Shown piece after piece: positions 1-10,023 of a DNA stretch of 64,000 bases; the stretch's first letter is position 1, and every line of letters starts with the position of its first letter. The stretch lies in assembly GCA_910578185.1 (NCBI GenBank), contig CAJTPN010000004.1, forward strand, positions 150,197 to 214,196, given 5' to 3'. A program made the translations under genes and the position numbers. The notes under the pieces were generated by a model. That model was given only the letters and a program-made list of their open reading frames with translations. It made no database searches and was not told where the DNA came from. The DNA comes from an uncultured Acetatifactor sp. Its GTDB lineage: Bacteria; Bacillota; Clostridia; Lachnospirales; Lachnospiraceae.

Positions 1-688
1 TCACGGACTCGGAAAGCCCCAGCTTTGCCGCCACGTGAGGAAGCAATGTTCCAACTGACTGGTAACTCTCATAACACCTTGCAAGCATATGGACATCAAT
101 GCCGCAGATATCGCACATCTCCTTTGACCAATTGCGGTTTTTCACATCAAACAAAAGCATTCCTGAGGCGTCGGACACATCCGTACAGTGTACACCCGTA
201 AGCCTGTAAGCAATGTAATCCTTGGGAAGCATTATCTTGGCAATCCTGGCAAAATTTTCAGGTTCCTTATTCTTCACCCACAGAATCTTTGGCGCCGTAA
301 ATCCCGCAAATGCAATATTTGCCGTATACTCGGAAAGCTTCTCCTTACCGATCACATTGTTGAGATAATCCGTCTCTTCCACAGTTCTTCCGTCATTCCA
401 CAAGATAGCCGGACGAATCACTTCATCCTCCTTATCCAGGATTACCAGACCATGCATCTGTCCCCCAAAGCTGATTCCCGCCACCTGACTCTTATCCACA
501 TCTTCAAGCAGCTCTCCGATCCCATTCATTGTCTGCTCATACCAATCCTGCGGATTCTGCTCCGACCAGCCAGGATGTGGGAAATACAGAGGATATTCCT
601 TTGAAACAATGTTTACAATCTTTCCCTCACTGTCCATCAGCAAAAGCTTCACCGCTGAAGTTCCCAAATCAATCCCTACATATAACAT
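1..688 (-). CDS. xylB: Xylulokinase, N-terminal part (cut by window edge)
   Basis: FGGY-family sugar kinase that phosphorylates D-xylulose to xylulose-5-phosphate for the pentose phosphate pathway. I translated it directly from the minus strand: it opens MLYVGIDLGTSAVKLLLMD, the FGGY phosphate-binding start, and carries GGQMHGLV followed by ILWNDGRT, the substrate-loop pattern typical of XylB. About 229 codons are present; the family is about 490-510 residues, so the ATP-binding half lies beyond the left edge. The start at 688 has an AGGAGG ribosome site at 695-700. It lies just downstream of, and in the same direction as, the ABC-class ATPase gene. A related FGGY kinase is possible but the MHGLV block favours xylulokinase. 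Confidence 0.88.
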   Translation of the reverse strand, partial: MLYVGIDLGTSAVKLLLMDSEGKIVNIVSKEYPLYFPHPGWSEQNPQDWYEQTMNGIGELLEDVDKSQVAGISFGGQMHGLVILDKEDEVIRPAILWNDGRTVEETDYLNNVIGKEKLSEYTANIAFAGFTAPKILWVKNKEPENFARIAKIMLPKDYIAYRLTGVHCTDVSDASGMLLFDVKNRNWSKEMCDICGIDVHMLARCYESYQSVGTLLPHVAAKLGLSESV

Positions 689-821
689 ATTAATCCTCCT
701 TATGATAATCCCGTCTCTACACTTCTGTGTTATTCCTCCAATGAAACATCCCTGGATTTAAAGTAGGTATCCTCGTCCTTTCTTACCTTAATAAGGGCTT
801 TTTCCAGCTTAGACACCTCCG

Positions 822-2558
822 TCAGCCGCGAAATCTGTCGATACATGCAAAAAGTTCCTGTAGCCTTGGCTTTGCCAGCCCGCAGGGAATGTAAGAACTG
901 CAAAAGGGATTCCAGCCTTCCTTTTCCCACTGTCCCCATATCAGCCCAACTGCCTCCTGTACCGTCTTTTTTCCATCCAGTGCCTGCTCCAGTCCAAACC
1001 GCAGCAGATAGGCAAGCGCTGTCACCTGCTCGGGATCCAAGAGCTGTTCCAGGTATCTTACATTGACTTCTTCCTTATCCAGAGAGAAGGATTCCAGCCC
1101 GTATGATTTCACCTTCATCCGCTCATGCCGCTCTTCCTGCCCCCGCTCACGACCATGCCAGTCCCTTCCGCCGCCTCCTTTGCGCCCGCCTCGGAAAGCC
1201 GGAAGTATCCGATGAAAATCTGGTATTGCAAAGCCCGGCGCCTGCACTCTGGGTGCCGTATGCTGACCGCAGAGCCCTTTCACGCGCTCCGTAATATCCA
1301 CCGGATGATAATGATCCATCATCAGAATGTGATCTGCAATATAGAAGAAAGCGCCTGAACTGCCGGCTACCAGAATGGTGGATATCCCTGCCTTTTCATA
1401 TAAATCTCTTGCCCGCTCTAAAAATGGAGTGATGGGTTCCTTCTCCCGGCTGATTACCTGCTGCATAAATTCGTCCCTTACCATAAAGTTCGTGGCGGAA
1501 GTGTCCTCGTCGATCAAAAACAGCCTTGTATCCGCTTCCACCCCCTCCATCACTGCCGCCGCCTGAGACGTACTGCCGCTGGCGTCCTCGGTGGAAAAGG
1601 ATTTCGTGTCCTTTTTGTTGGGCAAATCATTGATAAACAGAGAAATATCAACATTTCTCACCGACCTTCCGTCTTCTGCCCGCAGCTTTACGGCCGTGTC
1701 GTCGGTGATCACAAATTCCCTCCCGTCTCCTCGAATGTGATTATAGACCCCCATCTGAACGGCTTCCAAAAGAGTGGACTTCCCGTGATATCCGCCGCCC
1801 ACGATTAATGTAATCCCTTCCGGAACCGCCATCCCCTTAATTTCCCCCCGGTGGGGCAAGACAAAAGTTCTCTCCATGGTCGCCGGCGAAATAAAAGGCA
1901 CACTGTCCTTCATGGGCAGATCGGACACACCGCTCTTTCTGGGGAGAATGGATTGATTGGCCACAAAGGCAACTAACTTTTCCTTCTTTAAAATACTGCG
2001 GAGCGCCTCCTGATCCTCCGCAAGATGAATCACATCCTCCACTTTCTTCTCATCGAGTCTGATATAGAAAAGGCTGTTTTCTATACAGCGGGGCAGAAAC
2101 TCAAACAAAATCTTATCCAGCTCCCCCGCATTGATGGTGCGGCCAAAGGCGGGAAATCCCACATGAAAACGCACCACTACGCTCGTTTTGGTGATCTGAC
2201 AGGCACTGCGATCCAAAACTGCCTGCCCGCAGCGGCTGATGGACAGCAGACCGCTTTTGCCCGAACCCTTAGCCTTAAAATTATACTGCTCGAACTGCTT
2301 GGACATCTGCCTCACCAGATAATCCTGCAATGCGATACGCCCACAATCCTCACCGTAATATGACTGGGGAAATCCAGCCTGTCCGTGGGCCACCTCTACA
2401 TGAAGACTGGAAGGGGATGCAAAAGGATCCCCCTGCACATGATCAATCACCAATGTATACTTGTCAAATTTCCATGCGCCGGCAAGAGATTTATAAGCCG
2501 GATAGCTTTTATGATCCAGGGAACGCAGCAGCGTCCTCAATTCATTCTGTGACTTCAT
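822..2558 (-). CDS. Predicted ATPase of the ABC class (COG3044-like)
   Basis: Cytosolic P-loop ATPase of unknown role, resembling the COG3044 / ABC_ATPase family. Walker A is GGGYHGKST at about residues 254-262 and Walker B LFLIDEDTSA at about 346-355, with a serine/glycine-rich SGSTSQ segment at about 328. A glycine- and arginine-rich basic linker at about 455-485 (GGRKGGGGRDW) suggests nucleic-acid contact, which is inference. The product is 578 residues with no membrane segments. The TGA at 822-824 is followed in another frame by about 30 plausible codons that run to a TAA at 730, so the C-terminus may be frameshifted (see findings). The next gene downstream is xylB. Confidence 0.8.
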   Translation of the reverse strand: MKSQNELRTLLRSLDHKSYPAYKSLAGAWKFDKYTLVIDHVQGDPFASPSSLHVEVAHGQAGFPQSYYGEDCGRIALQDYLVRQMSKQFEQYNFKAKGSGKSGLLSISRCGQAVLDRSACQITKTSVVVRFHVGFPAFGRTINAGELDKILFEFLPRCIENSLFYIRLDEKKVEDVIHLAEDQEALRSILKKEKLVAFVANQSILPRKSGVSDLPMKDSVPFISPATMERTFVLPHRGEIKGMAVPEGITLIVGGGYHGKSTLLEAVQMGVYNHIRGDGREFVITDDTAVKLRAEDGRSVRNVDISLFINDLPNKKDTKSFSTEDASGSTSQAAAVMEGVEADTRLFLIDEDTSATNFMVRDEFMQQVISREKEPITPFLERARDLYEKAGISTILVAGSSGAFFYIADHILMMDHYHPVDITERVKGLCGQHTAPRVQAPGFAIPDFHRILPAFRGGRKGGGGRDWHGRERGQEERHERMKVKSYGLESFSLDKEEVNVRYLEQLLDPEQVTALAYLLRFGLEQALDGKKTVQEAVGLIWGQWEKEGWNPFCSSYIPCGLAKPRLQELFACIDRFRG

Positions 2559-2653
2559 TTCTGATTCCTCCTCGTTTATGACTCTCCATTACATTCCTTC
2601 TCCCTTCTCAGATCGGCATCACATAGAAATCAATCCCAATCTTCTTCCTGCTC

Positions 2654-2682
2654 ATCTTACCATATTTAGCCTGAAACGGCAA
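2654..2682 (-). promoter_or_regulatory. Candidate promoter of the ABC-class ATPase gene
   Basis: On the minus strand TTGCCG (2677-2682) and TAAGAT (2654-2659) are separated by 17 bases, about 95 bases upstream of the ATG at 2558. The -10 box has two mismatches to consensus, so this is only a fair candidate. The rest of the 2559-2927 gap shows no gene. Confidence 0.4.
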
Positions 2683-2821
2683 TATTTATCCTTCGGGTAT
2701 TTCTCACAGTCGCCAATCCCTTCATCCTGTCTTATAAAAAATGACAAACAGGGCAAAGACGGTTTGCAGATATTTTATATTCAAAATTCCATCAATCCTT
2801 TGCCCGACGGCAAAAAACTGA

Positions 2822-2859
2822 TATAATTACTTTCTTATATTCCTCCAAAAAGGTATAAT
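2822..2859 (+). promoter_or_regulatory. Two candidate -10 boxes upstream of the HAD phosphatase
   Basis: Two perfect TATAAT boxes occur on plus, at 2822-2827 (preceded by TGA, an extended -10) and 2854-2859. Neither has a strong -35; TTGCCC lies 16 bases before the first and TTTCTT 17 bases before the second. Either would give a leader of 60-95 bases before the ATG at 2928. Confidence 0.45.
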
Positions 2860-2927
2860 AGAAACAATCAAAGCAAAAAAAGGTGCGCTTTTCTCTCGAT
2901 GATTGCAGAAAGGATAAAAAATCTATT

Positions 2928-3740
2928 ATGAAAACATTGTATGTTACTGACCTGGACGGAACTTTAATGCGGGATGATAAAACGATTTCAAATGAAAGCG
3001 TTGCCATATTCAATCGCCTGCTGGCCCAAGATATATCTCTTACCTATGCTACCGCAAGGTCCCTTAGCTCTGCTTCTGAAATCACACAAAATATATCCTT
3101 TAAGCTGCCTGTCATTATCCGAAACGGAACGATTCTTGCCAATCCCAAATCCAAGAGAGAAATCGAAATCTCCACGTTTGGAGAAGAATTGGAACATATC
3201 AGGCAGGCTTTGGCCGATATCACCATCCCTGGATTTGCAACTGCTTATTTCGGCTCGAATGAAGTAAAATTATGCTTAACAGGAAGAATGAATGAAGGCT
3301 TTCAAGATTATTTGCAAAACCATTCTGGAGACAGACGTATTCACATGGTGGATACCGAAGATAAATTGTACGAAGGAAAAACTTGCTATTTTACATTTAT
3401 TGCCCCCAAAAATGAATTACAACCTCTTTATGAACGCGTAAAACATATCAAGAAAATCAGCTGTGTTTTTCAGCAAGATAAATATAGACCGGAATATTGG
3501 TTAGAGCTATGTCCGCAGAATGCGACAAAAGCAACAGCAATTCAAAAGGTAAAACAGTTATGCGGCTGCCAAAAGGTAATTGTATTTGGCGATTCGGTAA
3601 ATGATATTCCCATGTTTCGCATGGCGGATGAAGCATATGCAACCAAAAATGCCATTGATAGCTTAAAAGAAATTGCTACGGGAATCATTGATGACAATAA
3701 TACTGACGGCGTTGCAAAATGGTTAGACGCACACATATAA
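2928..3740 (+). CDS. Cof-type HAD-superfamily phosphatase
   Basis: Haloacid-dehalogenase-fold hydrolase of the Cof/class IIB type, expected to dephosphorylate small sugar phosphates or related metabolites in the cytosol; the true substrate cannot be told from sequence. Motif I is DLDGTL near the N-terminus (nucleophile Asp and acid/base Asp), and motif IV is FGDSVNDIPMF, with a C2-type cap between them. The start at 2928 (MKTLYVTDLDG, 270 residues) is preferred over the upstream GTG at 2883 because an AAAGGA ribosome site precedes it and motif I then sits at the usual distance. It is a monocistronic plus-strand gene between minus-strand units and is visibly more AT-rich than its neighbours, which may point to a separate origin. 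Confidence 0.85.
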   Translation: MKTLYVTDLDGTLMRDDKTISNESVAIFNRLLAQDISLTYATARSLSSASEITQNISFKLPVIIRNGTILANPKSKREIEISTFGEELEHIRQALADITIPGFATAYFGSNEVKLCLTGRMNEGFQDYLQNHSGDRRIHMVDTEDKLYEGKTCYFTFIAPKNELQPLYERVKHIKKISCVFQQDKYRPEYWLELCPQNATKATAIQKVKQLCGCQKVIVFGDSVNDIPMFRMADEAYATKNAIDSLKEIATGIIDDNNTDGVAKWLDAHI

Positions 3741-3747
3741 CCACCTC

Positions 3748-3768
3748 CGGACGGTCAAATACCGTCCG
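3748..3768 (+). terminator. Hairpin after the HAD phosphatase
   Basis: CGGACGGT (3748-3755) pairs perfectly with ACCGTCCG (3761-3768) around a 5-base loop, 8 bases after the stop codon. No T-run follows, so it may act together with the stronger hairpin at 3781. Confidence 0.35.
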
Positions 3769-3780
3769 AAAGCCCTCTTT

Positions 3781-3828
3781 GTTAAGCCATTGCCCTATTC
3801 CAAGGGAGATGGCTTAACCTTTTCTCTA
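3781..3828 (+). terminator. Rho-independent terminator between convergent genes
   Basis: GTTAAGCCAT (3781-3790) pairs with ATGGCTTAAC (3809-3818); an inner CCCT/AGGG pairing closes the loop, and CTTTTCTCT follows on plus. It lies between the convergent HAD phosphatase and gltD and best fits termination of the plus-strand gene. Confidence 0.6.
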
Positions 3829-5319
3829 CTGCACTACCAGATTAGAATACCCCATCAGGCTCTCATCCACGGCTCTCGCCGCCTCTCTTCCCTCCCGAAT
3901 GGCCCACACCACCAGAGACTGCCCGCGGTGCATATCTCCGGTGACAAAAATATTTTCTTTATTTGTCTGATAGGACCCTGGCTCCGTCTTTACATTGGTC
4001 CGCTCATTCAGTTCCACCCCAAAGCTCTCCGTCACATAACTCTGGGCTCCAAGGAATCCTGCGGCAATCAGCACCATATCCGCCGCAAGCAACTGTTCGC
4101 TGCCAGGCACTTCTTTCATGTCCATCCTGCCTGTAGCGGCATCCTTTTCCCAGGTAAGCTTTACGATCTTTACCCCTGTCAACTTTCCATCCTTATCTTT
4201 GACAAAAGCCTTCACGGTAGACTGGTAAATTCTCGGATCATGTCCATATACCGCAATAGCCTCCTGCTGGCCATAATCTGTCTTACAAACCCTGGGCCAT
4301 TGGGGCCATGGATTATTCTCCGCCCGTTTATCCGGCGCCTTAGGCATCATCTCAATCTGTGTCACGCTCCTGGCCCCATGGCGGATGGCGGTTCCCACAC
4401 AATCGTTCCCTGTGTCTCCGCCGCCGATAATCACCACATCCCTGTCTTTTGTATCCACAAAATTCCTATCCTTGAAATCGGAATCCAGAAGGCTTTTGGT
4501 ATTTGCCTTAAGAAAATCCACCGCGAAGTATATTCCCTTGGCATCTCTTCCGGGCGCCTTGATATCCCTGGGATTGGAGGCGCCGCAGGCCAGTATCACC
4601 CTGTCAAAATCCCGCAGCAGTTTCTCCGCCTTCCTATCCCTGCCCACATCCACTCCCGTTACAAAGACAATGCCCTCCTCTTCCATAATCTTCCGTTTCC
4701 GCTCCACAATCCGCTTCTCCAGCTTCATATTGGGAATGCCGTACATTAAGAGCCCGCCAATACGATCGGAACGTTCAAATACAGTCACAAAATGCCCCCG
4801 TTTATTGAGCTGATCGGCTGCCGCCAGACCGGATGGCCCGCTTCCCACTACCGCCACACGCTTGCCAGTGCGCACCTTGGGGGGATTTGCTGCGGCGTAA
4901 CCCTTCTCGTATGCATTTTCAATAATCGCATATTCATTCTCTCTTGTGGACACCGGTTCCCCGTTCAAGCCGCAGGTACACGCCGCCTCACAGAGAGCGG
5001 GACAGACTCTTGATGTAAACTCAGGGAAGTTGTTGGTCTTTTTCAGACGGTTGTACGCCTGCTGCCAATTTCCATGATAAACCAAATCATTCCACTCCGG
5101 CACAAGATTATGCAGAGGGCATCCGCTTGCCATCCCGCACAGCATCATTCCGGACTGACAAAATGGTACGCCGCATTCCATGCACCTTGCCCCCTGGAGC
5201 TGCTGTTGTTCCATGTCCAGGTGTTCATGAAATTCATTAAAATGTCTGATTCTCCTTTGAGGATCTTCCGCCCTGCCGACTTCCCTTTTATACTCCATAA
5301 AACCAGTTGGTTTTCCCAT
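3826..5319 (-). CDS. gltD: Glutamate synthase (NADPH) small subunit
   Basis: Beta subunit of glutamate synthase: an FAD/NADPH oxidoreductase that passes electrons through iron-sulfur clusters to GltB for the conversion of 2-oxoglutarate and glutamine to two glutamates. The N-terminal cluster-binding region shows CMECGVPFC (Cys46, 49, 54) with GCPLHN at about 67, then CPALCEAACTC at about 104-114. The FAD dinucleotide fold is VVGSGPSGLAAA (about 155) and the NADPH fold VIIGGGDTGNDC (about 295). The 497-residue length is normal. It follows gltB by 37 bases, clearly one operon. The start has a GGAGAT ribosome site inside an ACTGGAATAGGAG motif shared with two other genes in the window. Confidence 0.97.
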   Translation of the reverse strand: MGKPTGFMEYKREVGRAEDPQRRIRHFNEFHEHLDMEQQQLQGARCMECGVPFCQSGMMLCGMASGCPLHNLVPEWNDLVYHGNWQQAYNRLKKTNNFPEFTSRVCPALCEAACTCGLNGEPVSTRENEYAIIENAYEKGYAAANPPKVRTGKRVAVVGSGPSGLAAADQLNKRGHFVTVFERSDRIGGLLMYGIPNMKLEKRIVERKRKIMEEEGIVFVTGVDVGRDRKAEKLLRDFDRVILACGASNPRDIKAPGRDAKGIYFAVDFLKANTKSLLDSDFKDRNFVDTKDRDVVIIGGGDTGNDCVGTAIRHGARSVTQIEMMPKAPDKRAENNPWPQWPRVCKTDYGQQEAIAVYGHDPRIYQSTVKAFVKDKDGKLTGVKIVKLTWEKDAATGRMDMKEVPGSEQLLAADMVLIAAGFLGAQSYVTESFGVELNERTNVKTEPGSYQTNKENIFVTGDMHRGQSLVVWAIREGREAARAVDESLMGYSNLVVQ

Positions 5320-5356
5320 TTCGATCTCCTATTCCAGTTTTGTCTCTCCAAAACTG

Positions 5357-8300
5357 TTATTTTAAATTCGCATAAAACGCCTCGATCTGAGCCTGTTCCG
5401 CACTCAAACCTTTCTCCTCCATCTGCACGATGGTCTTCAACATCCTCTCATAATCATGGGGAATGATCTTTTTAAATTTCGGAAGAAATTCTCCGAAATG
5501 CTCCAGGATATGCTTTCCCTTTTTGGAATTTGTCAACGCCACATGCTCCTGAATCATTCCCTTCAGTTCCAGCACATCATACTTGGATATGATCTCGCCT
5601 GAAGACACCATCTCCTTGTTCAGACGCTTATACAAATCGTTCCCCTCATCCAGCACATACGCCACACCGCCGCTCATGCCTGCGGCAAAGTTCTTTCCGG
5701 TACCTCCCAGTACCACCACGCAGCCGCCGGTCATGTATTCGCAGCCATGATCGCCCACGCCCTCTACCACAGCCAGCGCGCCAGAGTTGCGCACACAGAA
5801 TCGCTCTCCCGCCACCCCGTTTATAAAAGCCTTGCCGCTGGTGGCGCCATAGAGAGCCACGTTGCCGATGATAATATTTTCCGACGCCTCAAACCGACTT
5901 CCCCGTGGCGGATATACAATCAGTTTTCCTCCTGACAACCCTTTTCCGAAATAGTCGTTGCTCTCTCCTACCAATTCCAGCGTCAACCCCTTGGGGATGA
6001 AGGCTCCGAAAGACTGTCCTCCCGCGCCATTACAAAGCACCCGGTAAGAATCTTCCTCCACATCGTCTCCCAGTCTCCTGGTTATCTCGCTGCCAAGCAT
6101 GGTACCAAAAGCGCGGTCTGTATTGGCCACATCCACCTGGATGCTCTTCTTGAACCCTTCACAGATGGCTTTTTTCAACTGTTTCAACAAAATCCTCTCA
6201 TCCAGGGTCTGCTCCAACCCGAAATCATAGACCTGCCTGGGATCAAATGTGACTTTTTCCCCCAATCCCTCATAGGGATTGTTCCGTATCCAATTTAAAT
6301 CAATTCTCTCCTGACGGGAAGACAGGTCTTCCCTTACTTTCAGCAGGTCTGTCCTCCCCACCAATTCATCCACGGTTCGCACGCCCAGCGCCGCCATATA
6401 TTCCCGCAGCTCACAGGCAATAAATCTCATGAAATTCTCCACATACTCAGGCTTTCCCTTAAAATTTTTCCGTAGCTCCGGATTCTGTGTGGCCACCCCC
6501 ACAGGACAGGTATCCAAATTGCAGACACGCATCATGACGCATCCCAAGGTCACAAGCGGCGCCGTGGCAAAACCAAATTCCTCTGCTCCAAGCATCGCCG
6601 CAATGGCCACATCCCGTCCGCTCATCAGCTTGCCGTCCGTCTCAATGCGCACTCTGTTCCGCAGTCCGTTCATGATCAGTGTCTGGTGTGTCTCCGCCAG
6701 CCCCAGTTCCCATGGCAGACCCGCGTTGTGGATGGAGCTCCTGGGCGCAGCCCCGGTACCCCCGTCGTAACCGGACACCAGAATCACCTGTGCCCCTGCT
6801 TTTGCCACACCTGCCGCAACAGTTCCAACCCCTGCCTCCGACACAAGTTTAACCGAAATGCGCGCGTCCTTGTTGGCATTCTTTAAGTCATAGATCAGCT
6901 GGGCCAAATCCTCAATGGAGTATATATCATGGTGGGGCGGCGGCGAGATCAATGACACACCGGGGGTGGAGTGCCTGGTCTTTGCAATCCAGGGATAGAC
7001 CTTGCCCCCGGGAAGATGCCCCCCTTCTCCGGGCTTTGCCCCCTGTGCCATTTTGATCTGAATTTCTTTAGCGCTGACCAGATAGCGGCTGGTAACACCG
7101 AAACGTCCGCTTGCCACCTGTTTGATGGCGGAACACCGATCCAGACCGTCCTGGCCTTTTGTCAGTCTTTCCAGTTCTTCGCCGCCCTCCCCGGAATTGC
7201 TCTTACCGTTGAGTCTGTTCATGGCTATGGCCATGGTTTCGTGGGCTTCCTTGGAAATGGAACCATAGGACATGGCGCCGGTCTTAAACCGGGTTACTAT
7301 GGACTCTACCGCCTCTACCTCCTTCAGAGGCACACCTTTTTCCGGATAGTTAAAATCCATCAGTCCCCGCAGATTCCTGACGGTATCTTCGTCATTCACC
7401 ATGGCGGTGTACTGTTTAAACATGTCATAATCCCCACGTCTGACAGCTTCCTGAAGCATATGGATCGTAGCAGGATTATATAAATGCTCGTCTCCGCCGC
7501 TTCGCATCTTGTGGTGTCCAACGCTGTCCAGCGTCAAATCGTTCCAAAGCCCCAGAGGATCAAATGCCTGGGAATGGAGGTCATCCACCTGACGTTCCAT
7601 ATCCTTTAAGGTAAGTCCGCCAACCCGGCATACGGTATTACAAAAATATTTATTGATTACTTCCGGAGCAATTCCGATGGCCTCAAAGATCTGGGAACCC
7701 TGATAAGACTGCAGCGTACTGATACCCATCTTGGAAGCAATCTTCACAATGCCGTGCAGCACTGCGTTATTGTAATCGTTTACCGCCGCATAATAGTCCT
7801 TATCCAGCATATTGTTGTCGATCAGTTCCCGGATGCTGTCCAGTGCCAGGTAGGGGTTGATTGCGCAGGCGCCGTAACCTAAAAGAGTTGCAAAGTGATG
7901 CACTTCCCTTGGTTCGCCGGACTCTAAGATCAATGCCACCCGGGTGCGTTTCTTGGTGCGCACAAGATACTGATTCAGGGCCGAAACCGCCAGCAGGGAC
8001 GGAATCGCCACATGATTTTCGTCCACTCCACGATCCGACAGAATCAATATATTTACGCCGTCCCGGTACGCCCGGTCCACTTCCACAAAGAGCCTGTCAA
8101 TTGCCCGCTCCAGACTGGTATTTTTATAATAAGTGATGGGAACCACCTCCACCCGGAAGCCCTCCGCCTTCATGTTTTTAATCTTTAACAAATCCGTGTT
8201 GGTGAGGATGGGATTGTTCACCCGCAGCACATTACAGTTCTTGGGCGTCTCTTGAAGAATATTTCCCTCCGTACCAATATAGACGGTGGTAGAGGTCACA

Positions 8301-9901
8301 ATTTCTTCCCTTATAGCGTCGATAGGCGGATTCGTCACTTGGGCAAACAGCTGCTTAAAGGAATGAAACAGGGGATGATAAGAGCTGCTAAGCACCGGCA
8401 GCGGCGTGTCTGCCCCCATGGCGGCGATGGCTTCTCCTCCGTTTTTTGCCATGGGCAGGATGCTGGTCTGCAAATCCTCATATGTATAACCAAACGCCTT
8501 CTGCAGCCTGCGTCTCTCCTCCCCGGTGTACTCCGGAACACGCTGGTTGGGAATGCTCAAATCCTTTAAGAACACCAGATTGCTGTCCAGCCATTCCCCG
8601 TAAGGCTGGCAGCAGGCATATCTTTCTTTTAATTCCTCATCGGAAATCACCTTCCCCGCTACCGTATCCACCAAAAGCATCTTGCCGGGCCGCAAACGCT
8701 CCTTTCGTATAATTTTATCGGGAGCAATCGGAAGCACCCCAACCTCGGAGGAAAGGATTAATGTATCGTCCTCCATGATCAGATAACGGGAAGGCCGCAA
8801 ACCGTTGCGATCCAGAACTGCCCCCATAATGTCCCCGTCGGAAAACAGAATGGAAGCAGGACCATCCCAAGGTTCCATCATGGTGGCATAATATTGATAA
8901 AAATCCTTTTTGGTCTGGGACATTGCCTTATCGTTTGCCCATGGCTCCGGAATGGCGATCATCACCGCCAAAGGCAGATCCATGCCGCTCATCACCAGAA
9001 ATTCCAGTGTGTTGTCCAGCATGGCAGAATCCGATCCGGTCTTACTGATGGCAGGCAGAACCTTGTGCATTTGACCTTTCAGGTACCGGGATTCCATATT
9101 TTCTTCTCTTGCCAGCATCTTGTCCGCATTACCCCGAATCGTGTTAATCTCCCCGTTATGTACCATCAGACGGTTGGGATGGGCACGTTCCCAGCTGGGA
9201 TTGGTGTTGGTGGAAAATCGTGAATGCACCATGGCAATGGCGGACTCAAAATCTTCGTTCTGCAGATCCGCAAAAAAAGTACGCAGCTGCCCCACCAGAA
9301 ACATCCCCTTATACACGATGGTCCTGCTTGAAAAAGACACCACATAGGTATCCTCCGAAGATTGCTCAAACAGGCGCCTGGCAATATAGAGCCTGCGGTC
9401 AAATTCCAATCCCTTTTCCACGCCCGAGGGCTTTTTTACAAAGCCCTGCATAATCGCTGGCATGCATTCCACCGCCTTATGCCCAAGCACGTCGGGAAAG
9501 ATAGGCACCTCCCTCCAGCCAAGGAACTCCAACCCCTCTTTCTTCACAATAATCTCGAACATCTTTCTGGCCTGGTTCCTGCGCAGTTCCTCCTTGGGAA
9601 AGAAAAACATCCCCACACCGTATTCCCGCTCCCCGCCCAACGTAATCCCCAATGGCTTCGTTACTCTGACAAAAAAATTATGAGGAATCTGCGTCAGGAT
9701 TCCCACGCCGTCTCCGGTCTTGCCCTCAGCGTCCTTTCCTGCCCTGTGTTCCAGATTCTCCACGATCTTCAAAGCATTTTCCACCGTTGCCCTTGATTTC
9801 TTTCCCTTAATATTGACACATGCGCCGATGCCGCAGTTGTCATGCTCAAACTCCTGACGATACAAAGGCGGCTGCGGTAAACTTGCTTTTACGGTAAACA
9901 T
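5357..9901 (-). CDS. gltB: Glutamate synthase large subunit
   Basis: Alpha subunit of glutamate synthase, the main ammonia-assimilation partner of glutamine synthetase. The start at 9901 (MFTVKASLPQPP) has a GGAGG site 6-8 bases upstream and gives 1514 residues, the family length; an upstream in-frame ATG at 10054 would add leader sequence with no counterpart. An expected 22-residue propeptide precedes Cys23 (NCGIGACV), the catalytic N-terminal nucleophile of the class II glutaminase domain. A central domain, the FMN/synthase domain with the 3Fe-4S motif CVMMRVCNLDTC (about residue 1119-1130), and the C-terminal glycine-rich beta-helix follow in normal order. It is the first gene of gltBD. 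Confidence 0.97.
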   Translation of the reverse strand: MFTVKASLPQPPLYRQEFEHDNCGIGACVNIKGKKSRATVENALKIVENLEHRAGKDAEGKTGDGVGILTQIPHNFFVRVTKPLGITLGGEREYGVGMFFFPKEELRRNQARKMFEIIVKKEGLEFLGWREVPIFPDVLGHKAVECMPAIMQGFVKKPSGVEKGLEFDRRLYIARRLFEQSSEDTYVVSFSSRTIVYKGMFLVGQLRTFFADLQNEDFESAIAMVHSRFSTNTNPSWERAHPNRLMVHNGEINTIRGNADKMLAREENMESRYLKGQMHKVLPAISKTGSDSAMLDNTLEFLVMSGMDLPLAVMIAIPEPWANDKAMSQTKKDFYQYYATMMEPWDGPASILFSDGDIMGAVLDRNGLRPSRYLIMEDDTLILSSEVGVLPIAPDKIIRKERLRPGKMLLVDTVAGKVISDEELKERYACCQPYGEWLDSNLVFLKDLSIPNQRVPEYTGEERRRLQKAFGYTYEDLQTSILPMAKNGGEAIAAMGADTPLPVLSSSYHPLFHSFKQLFAQVTNPPIDAIREEIVTSTTVYIGTEGNILQETPKNCNVLRVNNPILTNTDLLKIKNMKAEGFRVEVVPITYYKNTSLERAIDRLFVEVDRAYRDGVNILILSDRGVDENHVAIPSLLAVSALNQYLVRTKKRTRVALILESGEPREVHHFATLLGYGACAINPYLALDSIRELIDNNMLDKDYYAAVNDYNNAVLHGIVKIASKMGISTLQSYQGSQIFEAIGIAPEVINKYFCNTVCRVGGLTLKDMERQVDDLHSQAFDPLGLWNDLTLDSVGHHKMRSGGDEHLYNPATIHMLQEAVRRGDYDMFKQYTAMVNDEDTVRNLRGLMDFNYPEKGVPLKEVEAVESIVTRFKTGAMSYGSISKEAHETMAIAMNRLNGKSNSGEGGEELERLTKGQDGLDRCSAIKQVASGRFGVTSRYLVSAKEIQIKMAQGAKPGEGGHLPGGKVYPWIAKTRHSTPGVSLISPPPHHDIYSIEDLAQLIYDLKNANKDARISVKLVSEAGVGTVAAGVAKAGAQVILVSGYDGGTGAAPRSSIHNAGLPWELGLAETHQTLIMNGLRNRVRIETDGKLMSGRDVAIAAMLGAEEFGFATAPLVTLGCVMMRVCNLDTCPVGVATQNPELRKNFKGKPEYVENFMRFIACELREYMAALGVRTVDELVGRTDLLKVREDLSSRQERIDLNWIRNNPYEGLGEKVTFDPRQVYDFGLEQTLDERILLKQLKKAICEGFKKSIQVDVANTDRAFGTMLGSEITRRLGDDVEEDSYRVLCNGAGGQSFGAFIPKGLTLELVGESNDYFGKGLSGGKLIVYPPRGSRFEASENIIIGNVALYGATSGKAFINGVAGERFCVRNSGALAVVEGVGDHGCEYMTGGCVVVLGGTGKNFAAGMSGGVAYVLDEGNDLYKRLNKEMVSSGEIISKYDVLELKGMIQEHVALTNSKKGKHILEHFGEFLPKFKKIIPHDYERMLKTIVQMEEKGLSAEQAQIEAFYANLK

Positions 9902-10023
9902 AAACTGCTCCTCCAATAAAATATTTGGGCCATTTAACAGTGGAACCCATACTCCCACGATTTTTTTAACCTTGCTGCAAACAGTCAGTTGGCTCCAGCT
10001 GGCAAAAATGTATTTGCACGCAA

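Noticed and set aside
730..939. Separate 69-codon gene after the ABC-class ATPase
   Set aside because: The first two thirds overlap the ATPase in another frame; only the last part looks coding, which fits a frameshifted tail better than an independent gene.
3790..4749. Plus-strand open frame of 319 codons opposite gltD
   Set aside because: It lies wholly inside gltD on the other strand, has no ribosome site and low-complexity His/Pro/Leu-rich content typical of an antisense shadow.
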